A DNA stretch of 55,742 nt from an uncultured Holdemania sp. (GCA_904395815.1 CAJFOC010000027.1:1-55742), one strand, 5' to 3'; shown: positions 7,841 through 16,218, counted from the first letter of the stretch. Notes: generated by a model from the sequence alone, not told the origin. A program made the numbers and translations.

Positions 7841-8557
7841 CTGCCGCTCTTCTTGTGACCTTCCCTGCTTCAAAGCCCGGATTTCCGCTTCACTGCAGAA
7901 ACGCCACTGTCCCGGCGCCAGCGTTTCATCCAGCATCAGGGGACCAAAGCGAATCCGTTTCAGCTGCGCGACCTCGTTATCACAGGCCAGCATCATCCGC
8001 TTGACCTGATGATATTTGCCCTCATGCAGCGTCAGCAGAATCTTTCTGGTATCTTTCTGACAGACATGCGCGCTCCGGCAGACCTCACCCTGATCGATTG
8101 TCAGTCCCTGTTCAATCGCCGTCTGCCAGCGCGGATCCCAGTCTTTTTTCAAAACCACCTCGTAGGTTTTCTCCACATGCTTTTTCGGCGCCAGAAGATC
8201 ATGCGCCAATGCGCCGTTGTTGGTGATCAGCAGCAATCCGGTCGTATCCCTGTCCAGCCGTCCCACCGGAAACAGAGACCCGGGCAGAGTTCCCACGCAA
8301 TCCATCACCGTCGGATAGCGGTCGTCCCGAATCGCGCTGACGACCCCGGCCGGCTTGTGCAGCATCAGCACGATCTCCTTCGGCGCGCTGACTTGTTTGT
8401 CCTCAACCGTCACCTGATCCTGAAGCTCATCGACATGCAGATCATCTTTTCTGACTGTCTGACCGTTCACCTGAACCCGGCCCTTGCGGATCAGTTCCCT
8501 GACCTGTTTCCGGCTCCCCCATCCGGCATGGGACAGCAGTTTATCCAGCCGCATCAT
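7826..8557 (-). CDS. 16S rRNA pseudouridine synthase, RsuA family
   Basis: A 243-residue S4-domain pseudouridine synthase. An N-terminal S4 RNA-binding domain (about 2-60) is followed by the catalytic domain, with the nucleophilic aspartate in GRLDRDTTG (D102). The LMLHKPAG and RYPTVMD stretches fit the RsuA branch, which modifies U516 of 16S rRNA, rather than RluB or RluE. The start ATG overlaps the TGA of the upstream flippase gene (ATGA), so the two are coupled. It is the last gene of a three-gene operon with a flippase and a lipoprotein. Confidence 0.88.
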   Translation of the reverse strand: MMRLDKLLSHAGWGSRKQVRELIRKGRVQVNGQTVRKDDLHVDELQDQVTVEDKQVSAPKEIVLMLHKPAGVVSAIRDDRYPTVMDCVGTLPGSLFPVGRLDRDTTGLLLITNNGALAHDLLAPKKHVEKTYEVVLKKDWDPRWQTAIEQGLTIDQGEVCRSAHVCQKDTRKILLTLHEGKYHQVKRMMLACDNEVAQLKRIRFGPLMLDETLAPGQWRFCSEAEIRALKQGRSQEERQKRIV

Positions 8558-10191
8558 CGCGCGAAACGGCCGCCCAGACGGCGCACAAGCTCAGGCAGAC
8601 TCATATGAAACAGATGCTGAGGCAGCCGGAAAAAGGCGGTGGTGATGAAATAGACGCCCATGCCCAGAATGCCATATACCGCTAACTGCACCACCCCCAT
8701 GATCCGCGAAGTGTCCACCACGCTCAACCCAACCCAGCGCAGCAGCACGAAGCAGCCGTTCATGGCGACCAATCCGAGCAGGATGACCAGCAGACGCCGC
8801 CAGACACGGGTATAATGAACACGATACCGTTTGCGGATCAGGTTCAGATTCAGGAAGATGATCACCAGGGAAGTGATCACACTGGACGTAATCGCTCCGC
8901 TGTAGCCGGTCAGTCTGACCAGCGGGAAAAAAGTAATCAGCTTCACCGCAAATCCGATCAGAAGATAAAGAATGCTCTGACGGCGAAACCGCAGCGACAT
9001 CATCAGCGAGCTGCAGATCGGCGACAGCGTGCCGGTCAGCGCCAGCAGCGAGCTGTACGCCAGCATCTCGGATCCCAGCGCCAGATTCTGATCGCCATAC
9101 ATGACATAATAGATGGGCGCGGCCAGCGACAGCAGACAGAAACACAGCGGCGTGCCGATATACAGCACCGTATCCAGACAATCCAGAATGTTCTTGCGCA
9201 GTTCTCTGAAATTGCGGTTTTCCAGCGCCACCGTCACATATGGCACGATGCCGGTGGAAAATCCCAATGCCAGCACCTGCGGAATCGAGGTCAGCTTGTT
9301 GCACTGAACCTGAATGATTCCCAACGCCAGTTTGGCATCTTCATAGCCATATCCGGCCGAGGTGGCCGTACCGATAAAGAAATTGTTGTTGACGATGTTC
9401 ATGCTGTTGCCCAACAGCGCCGTAATCAGATACGGCAGGCCAAACATCAGCAGTTCCTTCATCAGCTCGCCAGCCGGTTTGGCCGGCGTTGTCTGACGGC
9501 GGGCCTTGAGCTGCAGCGGACGGTAATGACGCCGGTCATAGAGCAGGTAATAGCCGATCGCCGACAGCGCGGCCAGCGATGTGGAAAGCACAGCCATATA
9601 TACGGCGTAAACGCTGTTCAGTTTCAGCAGATACACGCAGATGGCGCCCAGCGACAGCAGAAAGAAAACCCGGGTCAGCTGTTCCAGCACCTGAGAAAAA
9701 GCGTAGGAAGTCAGATCCTTCAGCCCCTGATAGAAGCCGCGAAACGAGCTGAGAAACGGAACGCAGACGATCGCCAGCGACAGAATCAGAAATACCGTGC
9801 GCAGCGTAGCGACATCCTGCGGCGTATTTTCACTGCCCAAAACGGAAGCTGCCAGCGGTCCGGACACCGCGGCAAAAAGCACCGCCATCAGAAAGCCGCT
9901 CAGCAGCATCAACGACATCGACAGCTTTCTGACCAGCATGACCGTTTTGTAATCCCCGTTGTTGGCATATTTGGCAACCATGGCGGCCACCGCAAAAGGA
10001 ATGCCGGCCGAACAGATATTCAGCAGAAGATCATAATACGTATAGGCGACGCTGTAAAAGGACATGTTGGCCTCGCCGGCAATGGCCGTAAACGGAACCA
10101 CATACAGAAGTCCGAGCGCCTTGGAAATAAAGATGCCGGCGGAACTGGTCAGCGCACCGGCAATCAGCGACTGCTTTCTGTTTTTCGTCAT
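8554..10191 (-). CDS. SpoVB/MurJ-like polysaccharide flippase (MOP superfamily)
   Basis: A 545-residue polytopic membrane protein with about 14 hydrophobic segments and the GIFISKALGLLYVVPF opening typical of the SpoVB/YtgP branch of the MOP exporter superfamily. Such proteins flip lipid-linked saccharides (lipid II or spore-cortex and teichoic precursors) across the membrane. The exact substrate is not readable. A hydrophilic loop near residues 225-240 separates the two six-helix bundles. It is downstream of a lipoprotein gene and overlaps the pseudouridine synthase gene by 4 bases. It could be the cell's main lipid II flippase or a sporulation-specific one. Confidence 0.85.
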   Translation of the reverse strand: MTKNRKQSLIAGALTSSAGIFISKALGLLYVVPFTAIAGEANMSFYSVAYTYYDLLLNICSAGIPFAVAAMVAKYANNGDYKTVMLVRKLSMSLMLLSGFLMAVLFAAVSGPLAASVLGSENTPQDVATLRTVFLILSLAIVCVPFLSSFRGFYQGLKDLTSYAFSQVLEQLTRVFFLLSLGAICVYLLKLNSVYAVYMAVLSTSLAALSAIGYYLLYDRRHYRPLQLKARRQTTPAKPAGELMKELLMFGLPYLITALLGNSMNIVNNNFFIGTATSAGYGYEDAKLALGIIQVQCNKLTSIPQVLALGFSTGIVPYVTVALENRNFRELRKNILDCLDTVLYIGTPLCFCLLSLAAPIYYVMYGDQNLALGSEMLAYSSLLALTGTLSPICSSLMMSLRFRRQSILYLLIGFAVKLITFFPLVRLTGYSGAITSSVITSLVIIFLNLNLIRKRYRVHYTRVWRRLLVILLGLVAMNGCFVLLRWVGLSVVDTSRIMGVVQLAVYGILGMGVYFITTAFFRLPQHLFHMSLPELVRRLGGRFAR

Positions 10192-10197
10192 CAGAAC

Positions 10198-10815
10198 TTA
10201 CTCGGCTCCTTCATCGGCCGGCGAGGATTCCGGCGTTGCGGTCTCTTCCGGCTGCGGTGTCGGCTGCGTTGTTTCCGTCTGCGCAGCATCTTCCGCCGAG
10301 GTCTGCGCATTGAAATCTCCCGTAATCCGCAGATATTCGCGCGTTTCGTTGAGCTTGGCGTAATCATACCAGCTGACCATCATCAGCAGTTCCACGGTCG
10401 CCTCGCTGCTTTCGCCGCTGGCCACCAGTCCCTTGACATAACCCAGTTCCGGATAGGACTGATACGGAATCAATGAATACTCCTGATCCTCAAACAGGCC
10501 TACCGACGGCGCGAGAGTCTGCTGCAGATTGTAATCCACGCGGGTATCCGCCGCCAGCAGCTGAACATCATACATCGCCACCTGCGGATTATCCAGAATG
10601 ACATAATACCGGTAAGTCCCATCAGGAAGCTGGTTCATCACCACTTCCAGATCATAAAAACTCGAGGACGGCAAAAAGCGGTCCATCTCTGTCATCGATT
10701 TATAATAAGTCAGATACAGCTGCATTTTCTCTTCACTGATCTGATTTGAGTCTGTCTTTGAACAGCCGCAAAGCAGGGTCAACCCGGCCAGAAAACAAAG
10801 AAACAGTTTACGCAT
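10198..10815 (-). CDS. Predicted lipoprotein of unknown function
   Basis: A 205-residue secreted lipoprotein. The first 18 residues are a signal peptide ending in the lipobox LLCGC, so C18 is the lipidated residue on the outer face of the membrane. The mature part starts with a helical stretch, followed by a beta-rich domain containing YRYYVILDNP. The tail (about 170-205) is T/P/E/Q-rich and looks disordered. No family is recognised. It is the first gene of an operon with the flippase, and a role in envelope assembly is only an inference from that. The RBS is GAGGTGA before the ATG at 10815. Confidence 0.75.
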   Translation of the reverse strand: MRKLFLCFLAGLTLLCGCSKTDSNQISEEKMQLYLTYYKSMTEMDRFLPSSSFYDLEVVMNQLPDGTYRYYVILDNPQVAMYDVQLLAADTRVDYNLQQTLAPSVGLFEDQEYSLIPYQSYPELGYVKGLVASGESSEATVELLMMVSWYDYAKLNETREYLRITGDFNAQTSAEDAAQTETTQPTPQPEETATPESSPADEGAE

Positions 10816-10832
10816 AAGTTCACCTCTCGGTT

Positions 10833-10861
10833 ATTATACCATAAGACCAAGCAGCGATAAA
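10833..10861 (-). promoter_or_regulatory. Promoter of the lipoprotein-flippase operon
   Basis: TATAAT (minus, 10838-10833) with a weak -35 TTTATC 17 bases upstream, ahead of the GAGGTGA ribosome-binding site. Confidence 0.5.
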
Positions 10862-10910
10862 AGAATAAATTCCTTTTTGGAAAAGGCTGAAAACACTACC
10901 TGAAACGCAT

Positions 10911-10941
10911 ATAAAAAAGACAGGACAGCGTTGTCCTGTCT
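10911..10941 (-). terminator. Terminator of the sporulation block (after DUF1540 gene)
   Basis: A perfect 10-bp stem AGACAGGACA/TGTCCTGTCT (10918-10941) with a 4-base loop, followed on the minus strand by a run of T. It is a strong intrinsic terminator. Confidence 0.92.
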
Positions 10942-10954
10942 GCATGCGGCCGCC

Positions 10955-11113
10955 TCAGTCTTCTCTTTTTCTGAACGTTCGGCACAGCGTTTCGTGATCG
11001 CAGCACGGTTTCTGACTCTGGTCGCAGCCAATTTCAACCTTCTGTGCCTCACATTCGCACTGACGGTTGTAGATACAGGTCTTGACCTTGCACGCAATGT
11101 GATTCTGATTCAT
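10955..11113 (-). CDS. Small cysteine-rich DUF1540-type protein
   Basis: A 52-residue protein with eight cysteines, including the start pattern ACKVKTCIYN, a central CEC, C30, CC (37-38) and C44. This matches the DUF1540 family of small putative metal-binding proteins found mainly in spore-forming Firmicutes. Its function is unknown. The start ATG overlaps the TGA of the cse60-like gene (ATGA at 11110-11113), so translation is coupled. It is the last gene before a strong terminator. The sporulation neighbours (cse60-like, dapA, dpaB, dpaA) suggest production in the developing spore or mother cell. Confidence 0.85.
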   Translation of the reverse strand: MNQNHIACKVKTCIYNRQCECEAQKVEIGCDQSQKPCCDHETLCRTFRKRED

Positions 11114-11334
11114 TCTGACTCGCCTCCTGGTTCTAGCATTCCCGCTTCTGCCGGTTTTATCCGATAAACAATCAAACCGCTGAAACTGTAGATCTGTTCC
11201 GGAAGCACGCAGAAATGCGAGGTCGCCAGCTGAACCGACAGCACATCCTTTTCTTTCAGCGTACTGAGAAAATCGTTCATGCTGTCAGTCAGATCGTCTT
11301 CATGCTGTTCATCAAATACCTTTACCTGAATCAT
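11110..11334 (-). CDS. Cse60-like sporulation protein
   Basis: A 74-residue acidic protein opening MIQVKVFDEQHEDDL, with the SHFCVLPEQIYSFS stretch characteristic of the Cse60 family. In Bacillus, cse60 is a mother-cell sigma-E gene of unknown function, and the sporulation link here rests on that family resemblance. The start has an AAGGAGG site six bases upstream. It follows dapA by 50 bases and overlaps the DUF1540 gene by 4 bases. The last twelve residues (rich in G, E and P) are not conserved as far as I can judge. Confidence 0.75.
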   Translation of the reverse strand: MIQVKVFDEQHEDDLTDSMNDFLSTLKEKDVLSVQLATSHFCVLPEQIYSFSGLIVYRIKPAEAGMLEPGGESE

Positions 11335-11384
11335 CGCTGTCCTCCTTGCCTACAGCATACCTTCCGGACGCTGTCATTGTCTGT

Positions 11385-12257
11385 CTAAAGCAGGGAGTGC
11401 TCCAGCATGAAACCGCGCAGCTGACGGCGGGAATCGTCGTCGATCGCCACCAGCGGCAGCCGGACCGTTTCGTTGCACCAGCCCTGCATCGCCAGCATCG
11501 CCTTGACATCCGAAGGCGAACTGCAGCGGAAAAGATAACCGCTGAGCTGCTTGAGAAAATGATCCAGCTCCCCATTCTCTACCCCGTACTGATAATCTTC
11601 CCAGATCTTGACCAGTACCGGCATGACGCAATGTCCGGCTACCGAAATGATTCCGCTCATCCCCGCCCTGAGTCCTTCCAGAAACAAGCCGTCCTCCCCC
11701 GAACAGATCTGCATCGTCTCACATTCCATCAAAATCCGGCGCACCATCTCCATATCGCCGCAAGCCTGCTTCAGCACCCGGATTGCCGGATAATCCTGCG
11801 CCAGACGGATGACGGTCCGGGCGCTCAGGGAAACGCCGGTGCGTTTGGGGACGTTGTACAGCATCAGCGGCAGCGTGGACGCTTCGGCACAGGCGGCAAA
11901 ATGTGCATACAGCCCTTCTTGCGAAGGACGGACATAATACGGGCAGACGACCATGACGCCATCGACCGCAAACCGGCAGACAGTCCGGATCAGATCCACG
12001 GTCTGCGCAGTGTTGTTGCTGCCGCAGCCCATCCAGACGCTGACCCGTCCCCGGCTCTGACGCAGCACACACTCCAGCAGCGCCAGCTTTTCTTCCTGCG
12101 TCAGCGAGCTGGCCTCTCCCGTCGTGCCGCAGACGACAAACCCGTCGCATCCCTCCCCGATCAATTTCTCACACAGCTGGCGCAGGGCGGAAAAATCAAT
12201 GTTTCCATCCCTGTCAAACGGCGTGATCAATGCCGTCATCACATGTCCCAGTCTCAT
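11385..12257 (-). CDS. dapA: 4-hydroxy-tetrahydrodipicolinate synthase
   Basis: DapA condenses pyruvate with aspartate semialdehyde, the first step of lysine/DAP synthesis and of dipicolinate synthesis. It has 290 residues. The TIM-barrel lyase motifs are GTTGEA (T45-T46), LYNVPKRTG (Y134, R139) and the Schiff-base K163. K163 sits in LKQACGD where most relatives have KEASGD. The start at 12257 overlaps the dpaB stop (ATGA), so it is translated as part of the dipicolinate operon. This makes it a good candidate for a sporulation-dedicated DapA that feeds DPA synthesis, although it may also serve general DAP synthesis. Confidence 0.93.
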   Translation of the reverse strand: MRLGHVMTALITPFDRDGNIDFSALRQLCEKLIGEGCDGFVVCGTTGEASSLTQEEKLALLECVLRQSRGRVSVWMGCGSNNTAQTVDLIRTVCRFAVDGVMVVCPYYVRPSQEGLYAHFAACAEASTLPLMLYNVPKRTGVSLSARTVIRLAQDYPAIRVLKQACGDMEMVRRILMECETMQICSGEDGLFLEGLRAGMSGIISVAGHCVMPVLVKIWEDYQYGVENGELDHFLKQLSGYLFRCSSPSDVKAMLAMQGWCNETVRLPLVAIDDDSRRQLRGFMLEHSLL

Positions 12258-12832
12258 GGCTGTCCCCTTCCTTCCAGAAGAACCGGCTGCAGCTGACGGC
12301 CCTGCAGCGCGGCCTGCAGCGTCGGTTCGATCAGCGTCCACTCGCTGACCAGGCTGTTGGGCTTGTTGACCCAATCGTCCTGGCGAAACGGCACAAGATA
12401 AATATGCCGCATTTGTTTCAGCGTCATCAGATGAACGCCGGAAATCCCCAGAAAATCGTTGGAAGCGATGCCCAGCACGACAGGCCGTTCATTGCGCAGC
12501 ATCGCCTTGGCCGCCAGCGCTACCGGCGTATCATAGATTCCCAATGTCAGTTTGTTCAGCTCTGTCGCCGTAGCCGGAGCGATGATCATGGCTTCAAAAT
12601 GATCGATCGGACCTGTTCGTTCCGCTTCCTGCAGCGTCGTCATCAGCGGACGGCCGGTCAGCTGCCGCAGTTTTTGGCAGCGTTGCTCAGCGCTGGAAAA
12701 CCGGGTGTCCAGACGAGCGGTATTTTCGCTGAGAATGGCGCTGATCTGCCAGCGCGAGCTCATCTGTTCCACCTGCTGCCACACCGCTTCATGATTGCAG
12801 AACGAACCGCACACACCCCACAGAATTTTCAT
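12254..12832 (-). CDS. dpaB: Dipicolinate synthase subunit B
   Basis: A 192-residue flavoprotein-fold subunit (SpoVFB) of the mother-cell enzyme that oxidises dihydrodipicolinate to dipicolinic acid, the main small molecule of the spore core. The opening ILWGVCGSFCNH and the APATATELNKL stretch are the phosphate/flavin-binding signatures of the family. It overlaps dpaA upstream and dapA downstream by ATGA junctions, giving a tightly coupled trio. DPA production implies a complete sporulation programme. Confidence 0.9.
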   Translation of the reverse strand: MKILWGVCGSFCNHEAVWQQVEQMSSRWQISAILSENTARLDTRFSSAEQRCQKLRQLTGRPLMTTLQEAERTGPIDHFEAMIIAPATATELNKLTLGIYDTPVALAAKAMLRNERPVVLGIASNDFLGISGVHLMTLKQMRHIYLVPFRQDDWVNKPNSLVSEWTLIEPTLQAALQGRQLQPVLLEGRGQP

Positions 12833-13623
12833 GGTTTCACCTCCCTTACAATGGCCGAGGCCAGAATACGGCCGGCACTTTCCGGACAGAACCGCGATGG
12901 CAGTTCCGCTGCCCGGATCACCTTCATTCCCTCCATCGCTGCCGCTTCCTGACTGACGCCGACCGCTCCGCTGGCAATATCGAGAATCAGCGGTCTTTTA
13001 TTCCAGCGGTTAACCAGATCGCGATGAATGATCCGGGCAGGCGCCGTGTTGATCACCACATCCCAGGGCTGCTGCTTCTGCCAGTCATCCAGCCGGATTT
13101 GCGGCCAGGGCAGTTTCTGCGTGGCGCTCCGGCTGACAATCCGCAAGGAAAGGCCCAGCCGTCCCATCATTTCCGCCAGCGCCAGACCGCAATGACCGCT
13201 GCCGATGATGTCATAGCGCTGTTCATACACAGACCGGGAAGTGCTGGTCATGATCAGAGCCAGAATTCCTTCCGCCGTCAGCACGGCATTGGCGCTGACA
13301 ACCTCCTCCAGCTGCAGCAGCGCTGTGACCGGCTGAGGCCGATGACGCAGAAACGGGGTCATCACTCCGGTAAAAAGCCGCACTCCTTCATTCAGTCCCG
13401 CCCAGAAATCCTTCATGTCCCAAGGCGTTCCCTTCATCACAATTTCGCCCTGTTCCCCTGTTCCTCTGACCGGCAGGACAACCAGATCCTCCTGCTGCAG
13501 TATCGGAATCAGCGAGCACAGCTGCCGCGGCTGCCGGATTGCCGTTGTCAACATCCCCGCTTCCTGCAAAAGCCGGCAAACCGTCTCCATGCGCGCATCG
13601 GCGATGAACACGACCGCTTTCAT
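12829..13623 (-). CDS. dpaA: Dipicolinate synthase subunit A
   Basis: A 264-residue dehydrogenase-like subunit (SpoVFA) that pairs with DpaB. A Rossmann nucleotide-binding loop is visible at about 138-146 (IIGSGHCGL). It is preceded by an N-terminal domain containing VVLPVRGTGEQG, and the C-terminal half has VINTAPARII and LDIASGAVG. The length is slightly short compared with the usual 290-300 residues. The RBS is AGGAGGTG ahead of the ATG at 13623. It heads the dpaA-dpaB-dapA-cse60-DUF1540 block, and a sporulation-sigma-like promoter lies directly upstream. Confidence 0.9.
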   Translation of the reverse strand: MKAVVFIADARMETVCRLLQEAGMLTTAIRQPRQLCSLIPILQQEDLVVLPVRGTGEQGEIVMKGTPWDMKDFWAGLNEGVRLFTGVMTPFLRHRPQPVTALLQLEEVVSANAVLTAEGILALIMTSTSRSVYEQRYDIIGSGHCGLALAEMMGRLGLSLRIVSRSATQKLPWPQIRLDDWQKQQPWDVVINTAPARIIHRDLVNRWNKRPLILDIASGAVGVSQEAAAMEGMKVIRAAELPSRFCPESAGRILASAIVREVKP

Positions 13624-13645
13624 CCACGCACCTCCTCTTTACTCT

Positions 13646-13675
13646 CATTCTATGATTCATAACAGGAAGCGTTCC
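13646..13675 (-). promoter_or_regulatory. Candidate sigma-K/sigma-E promoter of the dpa operon
   Basis: On the minus strand a CATAGAATG -10 (13654-13646) lies 16 bases downstream of GGAACG (13675-13670), giving AC-N16-CATAnnnT. This resembles the mother-cell consensus and sits about 25 bases ahead of the dpaA start. No sigma-A hexamers are seen. Confidence 0.4.
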
Positions 13676-13690
13676 TTGCCGGCGCCAAAA

Positions 13691-13717
13691 GAAAACAGGC
13701 TGTTTCAGCCTGTTTTC
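13691..13717 (-). terminator. Terminator of tyrS
   Basis: A perfect 12-bp stem GAAAACAGGCTG/CAGCCTGTTTTC with a 3-base loop just after the tyrS stop, followed by TTTT on the minus strand. Confidence 0.85.
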
Positions 13718-13720
13718 TGT

Positions 13721-14962
13721 TTACTCTTTCGTCGTCCGGTCAAATTCGCAAACCGTATAGTTTTTCTTTCCGCGCCGTAACACCGTCAGCTGCTGCTGGA
13801 ATGCATCCGCACGCCGCAGCTGCGCGGACAGATCGGTCACTTTTTCTCCGTTAACCTGAATCGATCCGCCCTGAATCAATTCCCGCGCCTCACGCCTGCT
13901 TTTGGCCATCCCGGCCTGAATCAGCACATCGATCAGCGGCTGCCCCTCTTCAATGCCCACCTTCGGCATATCCGCGGTCCCCTGTTTCAGCTCATCAAAG
14001 CTCAGATCGCGAAGATCTCCGCCAAACAACGTAGCGGCAATCTTTTCAGCACTGCGGAAAGCCGCCTCACCGTGGATAAAGGTGATGACCTCCCGGGCCA
14101 GCGCCTTGTGCGCTTCTCTCAGATGCGGCGCCGTCCGGTTCTTCTCTTCCAGCGCCTCGATTTCCTCCCGGCTCAAAAACGTCAGAAATTTCAGGTAATC
14201 GATGACCTTGCTGTCTTCTGAATTGATGAAGAACTGATACATCTCATATGCGGAAGTTTTGTTGATATCCAGCCAGATCGCCTGACCATTGGTCTTGCCG
14301 AACTTGCTGCCATCCGCCTTGGTCAGAAGCGGCATGGTAAAGCCATACGCTTCCGCTCCGCTTTTTTTGCGGATCAGATCAATGCCGGCCGTGATGTTGC
14401 CCCACTGATCCTGTCCGGCGACCTGCAGCGTACAGTGCTTGTTTTCATACAGATACCAGAAATCCAGTGCCTGCAGAATCATGTAGGAAAACTCCGTGTA
14501 GGTGATGCCGGTTTCCAGACGACGGCGGACAATGTCCTTGTTCAGCATCATGCCGACATTGAAATACTTTCCGAAATCGCGCAGGTAATCGATAAAGTTG
14601 ATATCCTTGTACCAGTCGTAGTTGTTGACTACCTCGAACCCAAACAGCTGCTGTGCCTGCTTCTTCAGACATTCGAAGTTGTGATTCACTTCCTCGCGGG
14701 TGATCATCGGCCGTTCGCTGTCCGGTTTCGGATCTCCGATCAGCCCGGTGCCTCCGCCAACCAGAAGAATCGGATTGTGTCCGGCTTCCTTCAGCCGCTT
14801 GCTGATCAGAAATGAAGAAAAATGTCCGATATGCAGGCTGTCGCCGGTAGGATCGGTGCCGATATAAAACGTCATCCCGCCCGCATTCAGCTTTTCTCTG
14901 ATCTGCGGTGAACTGACATCCTTGATCAGTCCCCGCCATTGCAGTTCTTCATAGATACCCAT
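13721..14962 (-). CDS. tyrS: Tyrosyl-tRNA synthetase
   Basis: A 413-residue class I synthetase that charges tRNA-Tyr in the cytosol. HIGH is at residues 44-47, the tyrosine-binding YIGTDPTGDSLH stretch is intact, and the KMSKS loop is present as KFGKT in GSKFGKTNG, as in other bacterial TyrRS. A C-terminal S4-like tRNA-binding domain starts near residue 345. The ATG at 14962 is chosen by AGGAGG eight bases upstream; the open frame continues upstream only through the T-box leader. Expression is controlled by the T-box at 14977-15189. Confidence 0.97.
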   Translation of the reverse strand: MGIYEELQWRGLIKDVSSPQIREKLNAGGMTFYIGTDPTGDSLHIGHFSSFLISKRLKEAGHNPILLVGGGTGLIGDPKPDSERPMITREEVNHNFECLKKQAQQLFGFEVVNNYDWYKDINFIDYLRDFGKYFNVGMMLNKDIVRRRLETGITYTEFSYMILQALDFWYLYENKHCTLQVAGQDQWGNITAGIDLIRKKSGAEAYGFTMPLLTKADGSKFGKTNGQAIWLDINKTSAYEMYQFFINSEDSKVIDYLKFLTFLSREEIEALEEKNRTAPHLREAHKALAREVITFIHGEAAFRSAEKIAATLFGGDLRDLSFDELKQGTADMPKVGIEEGQPLIDVLIQAGMAKSRREARELIQGGSIQVNGEKVTDLSAQLRRADAFQQQLTVLRRGKKNYTVCEFDRTTKE

Positions 14963-14976
14963 AACTCTTCCTCCTG

Positions 14977-15189
14977 ATAAAAAAAGCGCATCCCGAAAGG
15001 ACGCGCTTGCGTGGTACCACCTTTGTTCGAAATCAGTTTCTGATTCCGCACTTCTCCATAACGCCGGATTGCGTTCTGTCTTTGCAACAGAAGGCTCCAA
15101 GCTGTATTCCCCTTTTCCCGCTGTTCTTTTTCACCAGCCAAGAACTCTCTGCCAACGTTTCAAGGGTACTCTGTCTCTTCCTCGCCTGT
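14977..15189 (-). promoter_or_regulatory. Tyrosine T-box leader of tyrS
   Basis: A complete T-box riboswitch that senses uncharged tRNA-Tyr. Stem I carries AGAGAG and GGTGAAAAAG elements. The specifier triplet UAC (minus, 15106-15104) occurs in GGGAAUACAGC. The T-box core AAAGGTGGTACCACGC is at 15024-15009, with the GGTACCAC bulge that pairs with the tRNA acceptor end. The terminator is a 10-bp stem (14984-15008) followed by seven T. When tRNA-Tyr is uncharged the antiterminator forms and tyrS is read. Confidence 0.95.
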
Positions 15190-15195
15190 AGCGTT

Positions 15196-15225
15196 ATTAT
15201 AGCCGCAACCGCAAACCGTTGTCAA
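15196..15225 (-). promoter_or_regulatory. Consensus sigma-A promoter of the tyrS T-box transcript
   Basis: A perfect TTGACA (15225-15220), an 18-base spacer and a perfect TATAAT (15201-15196) on the minus strand. Transcription should start near 15189. The -35 touches the end of the ccpA-like gene. Confidence 0.9.
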
Positions 15226-16218
15226 TTACAAAGTCGACTGACGCGGAGTAAACAGATAACTCAGTTCAATCTCCTTGTCGATATCATCCGCATTTTCCTG
15301 CAGCATCTTGGTCATAACCCGCATCGAAACGGCGCCCAGATCATAGGATGGAATCGCAAAGCTGGAAATCTGCGGCCGCATCATCGAGTTGTACTTCGTA
15401 TCGATCACGCAGACAATCTCCATTTCCTTCGGAATGCTGATGCCGTTTTCCTTGGCCGCGTTCACAACGGCGATCGCTTGCGAATCCCGGTTGGCGATAA
15501 TCAGATCGTGACGATGCTCCTGCAGATGATCCTTCATGAAATCATAGGAAGTTCGATACTGGGCCGGAATCTCCAGATATCCGTCAAAATTCAGCCCCTT
15601 GGTGGCAAACGCCCGCTTGGCGCCGCTGATCATCTCATCAATGGAATAGCCGTTTTTGCGGTCCTGGATGATCGCGATATCGCGCTTGCCGCCTTCCAGA
15701 TATTTCATTACCAGTTCAAACACGGCATTTTCAATATCGACATACACCGAACTGATCTTCGCATCGGAAACCTTGTTGCCGATGATCACGATCGGGACGT
15801 TGTACTTGGTCAGCGTATTCAGTTCCTCGCGCATCAGCTTGTCGTTGTAGATGACAACCCCGTCCACCCGCGATTTGATGATATTCTCAATGATATCGTT
15901 GATCTCCGTGATGCCTTCGGTTGTCGTGTGCAGCATGATGTTGTACTTGTAAATTTTCGCCACATCCAGCAGACCGTTGATAATCTGACCGGTATAGGTA
16001 AAGCTGGCTTCCGGAATGACCAGCGCAATCGTCGTTGTTTTCTGCAGCGCCAGTCCCTGAGCGATCGCATTCGGCTTGTAGCCCAGTTTCTCGATGGCTT
16101 CTTCTACTTTCTGTTTGGTCCCGCCCTTGACCACATTGGAACCGTTGATCACACGGGACACCGTCGCCAGCGAGACGCCGGCCTCATTCGCTACATCATA
16201 GATCGTTACGCGTTTCAT
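15226..16218 (-). CDS. LacI/GalR-family regulator, CcpA-like
   Basis: A 330-residue transcription factor. The N-terminal HTH (TIYDVANEAGVSLATVSRVING, about 5-26) and hinge helix (about 48-60, PNAIAQGLALQKT) are followed by a periplasmic-binding-protein-like effector domain with KIYKYNIML and DGVVIYND. The hinge and the KYNI stretch resemble CcpA, and the upstream ytxG/ytxH-like genes are the usual ccpA neighbours in Bacillus. Catabolite control (partner HPr-Ser-P, cre operators) is therefore the best inference. Residues contacting HPr were not checked. The RBS GGAGGAAG lies inside the upstream gene, which overlaps it by 23 bases. Confidence 0.8.
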   Translation of the reverse strand: MKRVTIYDVANEAGVSLATVSRVINGSNVVKGGTKQKVEEAIEKLGYKPNAIAQGLALQKTTTIALVIPEASFTYTGQIINGLLDVAKIYKYNIMLHTTTEGITEINDIIENIIKSRVDGVVIYNDKLMREELNTLTKYNVPIVIIGNKVSDAKISSVYVDIENAVFELVMKYLEGGKRDIAIIQDRKNGYSIDEMISGAKRAFATKGLNFDGYLEIPAQYRTSYDFMKDHLQEHRHDLIIANRDSQAIAVVNAAKENGISIPKEMEIVCVIDTKYNSMMRPQISSFAIPSYDLGAVSMRVMTKMLQENADDIDKEIELSYLFTPRQSTL

